From contig JAIVEN010000003.1 of assembly GCA_026686845.1 (NCBI GenBank), positions 6,140,501-6,204,500 on the forward strand: a DNA stretch of 64,000 bases. The letters are read 5' to 3'. The notes under the pieces are model-generated. The model did not search any database. It saw only the letters and a list, made by a program, of their open reading frames with translations, and was not told where the DNA came from. Origin of the DNA: Adenanthera pavonina (Eukaryota > Streptophyta > Magnoliopsida > Fabales > Fabaceae). Positions 59,626 to 64,000 of this stretch are shown piece after piece (the first letter of the stretch is position 1; each line of letters starts with the position of its first letter). The position numbers were made by a program, and so were the translations under genes.

Positions 59626-62600
59626 TACTTCTATTGGTGATAGGTCTTCCATTTAAATTGATTTCCGATTTGATTCTTCACCATTTGATATGTGTACAAG
59701 AAAATGTAGATGAGGTCAAATGGTGTTGGTTACTGTGTACAATGTGGTTCTTTGTGACTGGAGTGAGAGTATATCAGCATTTCTGCTTTACATAACTTTT
59801 TTCTTCGTCTAATGGTCAATCAAACCACTGTTTGGTAGTCATATCTGTTTGTTACCACTTATTAATGGGCAAAAGTACTTAGAAATGGAAAGAGAGATGA
59901 TAAGCATTCCCTGAGCAGAATCTTAGTCGTGCATGGTGGGTGGCTGGCTCCACTATTAGACTTTTGGTGGACCCGAAGACTTCCCGGCAGCACAGATGAC
60001 TTTATAATTGACCTCTTTTATTGGCCAAGGAATGGTTATTTTTGGTTATTTTCAAAATGGTTGTAATCGACCTCTTTGTACCATGGAATGGTTGTTCTCG
60101 GTTATTTTTTATGGACCTGAAGACTTTCAGGCAGTTACAGATGAATGATTATTTTCATATTGTGGTAAATTAGGATTATTTTTTTGATCTAATAACCTCA
60201 GTATCCGGTTTACTAGGGGCTGAACTTCAGGAATTTCATCCTAATCTGAGCCTTCTTTTGCTTATTGAGGTTAGCCCAAGTTGCAATTGCCATTTCAGTT
60301 CTAGTACCTTCTAGCAAACATACTGAAGTTGAACAAACCATCATAGATTAAGAGAAGCCAATATCAGGAACAGTGTTTTGTAAATGTTTCCATGGCTGAG
60401 TTGAACAATGATAGGTGGGGAGAGGAGTTCTGGATTCAAGTATAAAAGTTTGACTTTAGACCTATGCAACCGAAAATGAGTGAATATGCTTTTGTTTGAT
60501 CATTATGTTAGAATGCCGTTGTAGCAAGTGTGGAAAGTAATTGAATAGACAGGAGGCTGACTCATCAATATGGTGAAATTTCTAATTTTCTTTATAATTT
60601 TTCCCTTTCTTGATGAGTAGGATTTATCCAATGCTTTTTGAAACACAACTTCTAGCCTCACATCTATTTGGATGTTGGAAAGAGACATTGACCAGTAATA
60701 TCCAAAGATGTGGCTGAGCACAAGTTGAATCTGTGAAGTTTTCCGGTTGTCCTGGGATGCACATACTATTAATATGGCATGTCAATTTTGACACTCATCT
60801 GTTGAGTTAATCTACAAGTCATAATTATACTGGAGTCTGTGGAGGTTGCTTACTTTGATATTCTCAGCCAACGGTAAAGAACAAAAAAATTGTGGTTTCT
60901 GGTATGATGGGGGCCATATATATAGACATGGATAAGTAAACCTGTACTGTTTTAAACAAATCCAAAGCTTAGTAACCCTGTTGATTCATCAATAATAGAA
61001 ACAATTCTTGATTTCTGCTAAACCAGTTTTGGGAGTGTAAGTTGATATATATGGAGAGAGCACGGTATGTTCTAGCTTGGCCCCACATGGGTTCTCATTT
61101 CACAAGGAACATTTCACCGTGGGACCCCATTGCTGTTGTCTTTTTCCCTGTTTTACTATCAGAAGTACCAATAAAGGAGCACATATGGGAAGAGGAAAAT
61201 AAAGAGTTAGAGAAGGTGGCCCCTGGCAATTGGTCATGAGGGTGATGATACCTCTGATTTGTTTTGCTTTGTGGTGGTGATGTCTTTGTCATGGTGGGCA
61301 CCAGCGCAGTGGAGGAAGAGGGGGGACTGTCCCTTGCATTCTTTGGAGATAATTATTTTAGTTGTTCGCTGTCTTTTTGAAAAGACCATAGCTGTTTACC
61401 AGAGGTAATCAACTGTTCATTTGGAGTGAGAAGGGGTGAAAGGGGTCCCCAGTAACTTTACTGCTCGGAATCAGTCGTTGGCTTTTAACGTTTCTTGAAT
61501 CTCGTTAGTGAATTTGTAGACTTGGAAAAAAAAAAAAAAAAGAGAACGTGTACACTTGAAAGTTTTTTTTTTTCTTTTTGGGTGGGGGTCACTGTATGTT
61601 CTTGGAAGAGTTGTCCTCTTGCATTATTATTGTTGGTTTCTCTGGTTTATGGGGTCTACGGAAAATTACTTTGAAACGGGTGGGGATGAAAGAGATTTTT
61701 GCATCCTTGGGTACAAGAATGGTTGTAGGAGCTATCTTTAATTTATTTTATTCAAAAAATTTAGTGCATAAGACAAGATATAATTTGTTATTTTTATATT
61801 AATAAAATTTAATATATATATATATATATATATATGTATTGATATTGAAGGTGTGTCTGAAATTAAAATTATATCGTCCTGAATAAAAATTTTTACCTAT
61901 TCTTTTGCTATAAAAAATTTTAGATGAATTGGATCTAAAAACTTGTTAGACTGGCTTCATACTTTAAAATTAAAAAAGTACTTATAGATTATCAGCTAAT
62001 AAAATATAACAAAAAAGCCCACGCACTAAACCAACTTTAGCCTGCGCTAAAAGATTTGAATATTTTTGGCAAAATAAAAAAAATATTGACTTAAATCTTG
62101 TGTATGCGTGTATTCCTACTAGGCTCTGCATCTTTATTGGAAACGAAGATGAATTGCAACTTTTTTTCCCCGAGACAAGGATTGAGAATTGAGAGGCAAT
62201 GAGCGACGACATAGGGATGGAAAAATAGCCTCTTCATTTCGTCCTATCCTCTTGTCTTTCCTCATAAAAAAAAATTAGAAGATTGACAAAAACAATTGTT
62301 TTAGATAGTGACCAAGGGTTTAAATAAATACATAAATAAGATGGTAGATACAAACAATATTGACGCAACGTTATACGTCAAAAATAATAACGTCAAAACT
62401 ACGGGAGCCAAGCGTCATTTCCCCTTAACACGAGTGTGGAAAGGTTCTATTCTACTTACTACGTATGTGTTTGTTCCATATCGCGCTTCTTTTCTTACAT
62501 TATGAATTACAAATGAAGGATGAAAAATTACAGCATTACTACTGTAGTTTTCTTTCTTCCTATAAGTACGCCTAGGTGAACTGACAAGAAAGGAATTACT

Positions 62601-63230
62601 TAAAAGTTAAAACTACTATGAGTAACTGCTAACTACATCCACTAATTTCAAACACAAACAATAATGCTAAGCGTGTCAACAATCTTATTAAAATATTCAA
62701 CCCATATATATTATACAGCTTATGTAAGACTACAACCACAAAATGGTGAAAACTCAAAAAGAGTAACCCACGGTTAACACTATGCAAATCGGGATCGGAT
62801 TCTCTGCACCTTCAATAGGCATTTTCACAACCCATTTATAGAATCAATTCTTCTCGGTCTATGAGGACGAAATACAAATACTCCCCATTACACTTGTGCC
62901 GGCTCAAAATTGTGGCTGCAATAGTCCGTAGAAATAAAAGTGTTTTGTATTGTAGGTTGTTTCCATGCCAGCCAAACTCCATCTGTGGGAATGGGATATC
63001 GTCATATGCAACATCGAGAAATAATGGGTAGCTTAAAATAGTTTATACCGGAGGCGCAAAGAAAGTTGAACCAAAAATTTATCCCTGGTATATCAACCAG
63101 AAGGAATGATTCCAAAATATTCATACCCTCTGATGAAACAGCATCAAACTGTACATATTCATCCTAGCCATAACAGAAAAGCAGCTCAGTGCCAACTATC
63201 ATTGGAGGAGATATTCCAGTTCACGTCAAA
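59626..63230. other. Intergenic downstream of LOG8
   Basis: The first part is 3' UTR. Degenerate short repeats lie at 59965-60160. A GC-richer patch at 61040-61330 has open frames on both strands (61042-61239 plus, 61095-61301 minus) but no recognisable domain. A TATA-like CCATATATATAGAC lies near 60914. A (TA)n run lies at about 61812-61835. The last 350 bases are probably 3' UTR of the partial gene at the right edge. Confidence 0.5.
59965..60160 (+). repeat. Degenerate nested direct repeats
   Basis: GGACCCGAAGACTTCCCGGCAG and GGACCTGAAGACTTTCAGGCAG flank two copies of (T)GACCTCTTT...GGAATGGTT...GGTTATTTT about 60 bases apart. Confidence 0.6.
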
Positions 63231-64000
63231 TCAAGCTTTTTCTTTGGAAGATGATGATAGTAAATGATTTAGTGTTGCCGCTTGAATGACAGCACCTGGG
63301 CTTGGTTCCCTAATAGAGGAAGTCCCAGATCTTCTAGGACCGGGGCTATAACTCTTATCAGCACCACTTCTCATAAAGCGTCTTGAACGTGACGGAAGGA
63401 GTCTGACTAGCCGTCTGGAACCAACAAGTAAAATCACTCCCACAATAATGAGCAACCTGCAGCAAAATATTTTGGATATATTAAGCTCTCTGATATGAGC
63501 CTGAAGATTTTTGTCTCATCTGAAAAACAACAAATACTACATTAGACTAATGTTATCTTGATGACCAAACCAGATCGAGACTTTGTTAGATATTTTAATC
63601 AAATTATTCAGGATCTAGCACAAAACAACTTGAACTTTTAAGCGATATAGCCAACCCCCCACACCCCCCCAACACAAAAACAAACAACCAAAAAAAAATG
63701 CCTGATCAAAATTAAGATTCGCACCAAGTATGATGAATCTTATGGTCTCTCCATAATTCAAGCCTAAAAGATTTTTGTGTGAAGAAACATGTTAAACATT
63801 ACTAGAAAATTAGTTATGAGCCTTCTGAATTGAAGCAATTCTCAATAGACTTGAGTCCAACTAAGTTAGATGTGAACATGGACGAACAAGAACTATTTGT
63901 AATAAACTATATGCCTTTGGAAGCAAGGAATGTAAGCATCCCAGCAACTACCCCAGTCAATATTGATGCCACGGCAGCACATGTAGAAACTATAATAGCC
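63231..64000 (-). CDS. Unidentified membrane protein, 3' portion (partial)
   Basis: The last exon is 63455-63231, with an acceptor TTTGCTGCAG just upstream. It encodes LLIIVGVILLVGSRRLV, a probable membrane segment, then a basic Ser/Arg-rich tail (RLLPSRSRRFMRSG..., PSPGAVIQAATLNHLL) and stops after SSSSKEKA. An upstream stretch near 63910-64000 reads AIIVSTCAAVASILTGVVAG in one minus frame and could be another membrane segment, but I could not find a donor site with compatible phase, so the join is unresolved. The family is not recognised; a two-segment membrane protein is the most that can be said. Confidence 0.35.

Noticed and set aside
61042..61301. Overlapping plus and minus frames in a GC-richer patch
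   Set aside because: Neither translation has a recognisable motif and each is the shadow of the other.
1..64000. CRISPR arrays, operons, phage or other prokaryotic systems
   Set aside because: The whole window has plant gene structure and plant repeats; no spaced direct-repeat array was seen.

Overview
The window is nuclear DNA from a flowering plant, most likely a woody eudicot. Protein genes are split by GT-AG introns, intergenic DNA is very AT-rich, TATA boxes and dinucleotide repeats are common, and the mobile elements are plant types. Eight genes can be modelled with confidence, plus one partial gene at the right edge. The species cannot be named from sequence alone.

Layout, left to right. 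1-1714 (-): IDD-family C2H2 zinc-finger transcription factor, C-terminus outside the window. 4.9-5.15 kb: probable SINE. 6.6-9.0 kb (+): plasma-membrane-type ADP/ATP carrier (PM-ANT1-like). 12.2-12.7 kb (-): CC-type glutaredoxin (ROXY/GRXC6-like), with a dense ACGT-element cluster 0.9-1.6 kb upstream. 13-30 kb: gene-poor stretch with an LTR-retrotransposon remnant carrying an antisense ORF (18.2-19.5 kb), two related MITE-like repeats, and a 5'-truncated LINE inserted into a long-TIR DNA element with a visible 16-bp target duplication (23.0-25.5 kb). 30.2-33.0 kb (+): MAX1/CYP711A cytochrome P450 of strigolactone synthesis. 33.5-35.8 kb (-): IQ67-domain protein (IQD6-like), convergent with MAX1; this pair is also adjacent in Arabidopsis (At2g26170/At2g26180). 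38.6-42.3 kb (-): mitochondrial CoA carrier (CoAc1-like). 45.0-45.65 kb (-): single-exon membrane-anchored protein of unknown function. 46-48 kb: MITE-like and tandem repeats. 48.6-56.4 kb: decayed Ty1/copia retrotransposon with LTRs, an inverted LTR fragment and an internal 1.25-kb tandem duplication. 57.5-59.6 kb (+): LOG8-like cytokinin-activating phosphoribohydrolase. 63.2-64.0 kb (-): 3' part of an unidentified membrane protein.

The genes do not form an operon-like unit. MAX1 (strigolactone) and LOG8 (cytokinin activation) both act in shoot branching, but 25 kb and a dead retrotransposon separate them, so I infer no functional cluster. I found no convincing new biological system. The most informative features are the nested insertion at 23-25.5 kb, the rearranged copia element with a possible half-tRNA-Ile primer site, the promoter-like ACGT cluster near 14 kb, and the LTR remnant with antisense ORF.
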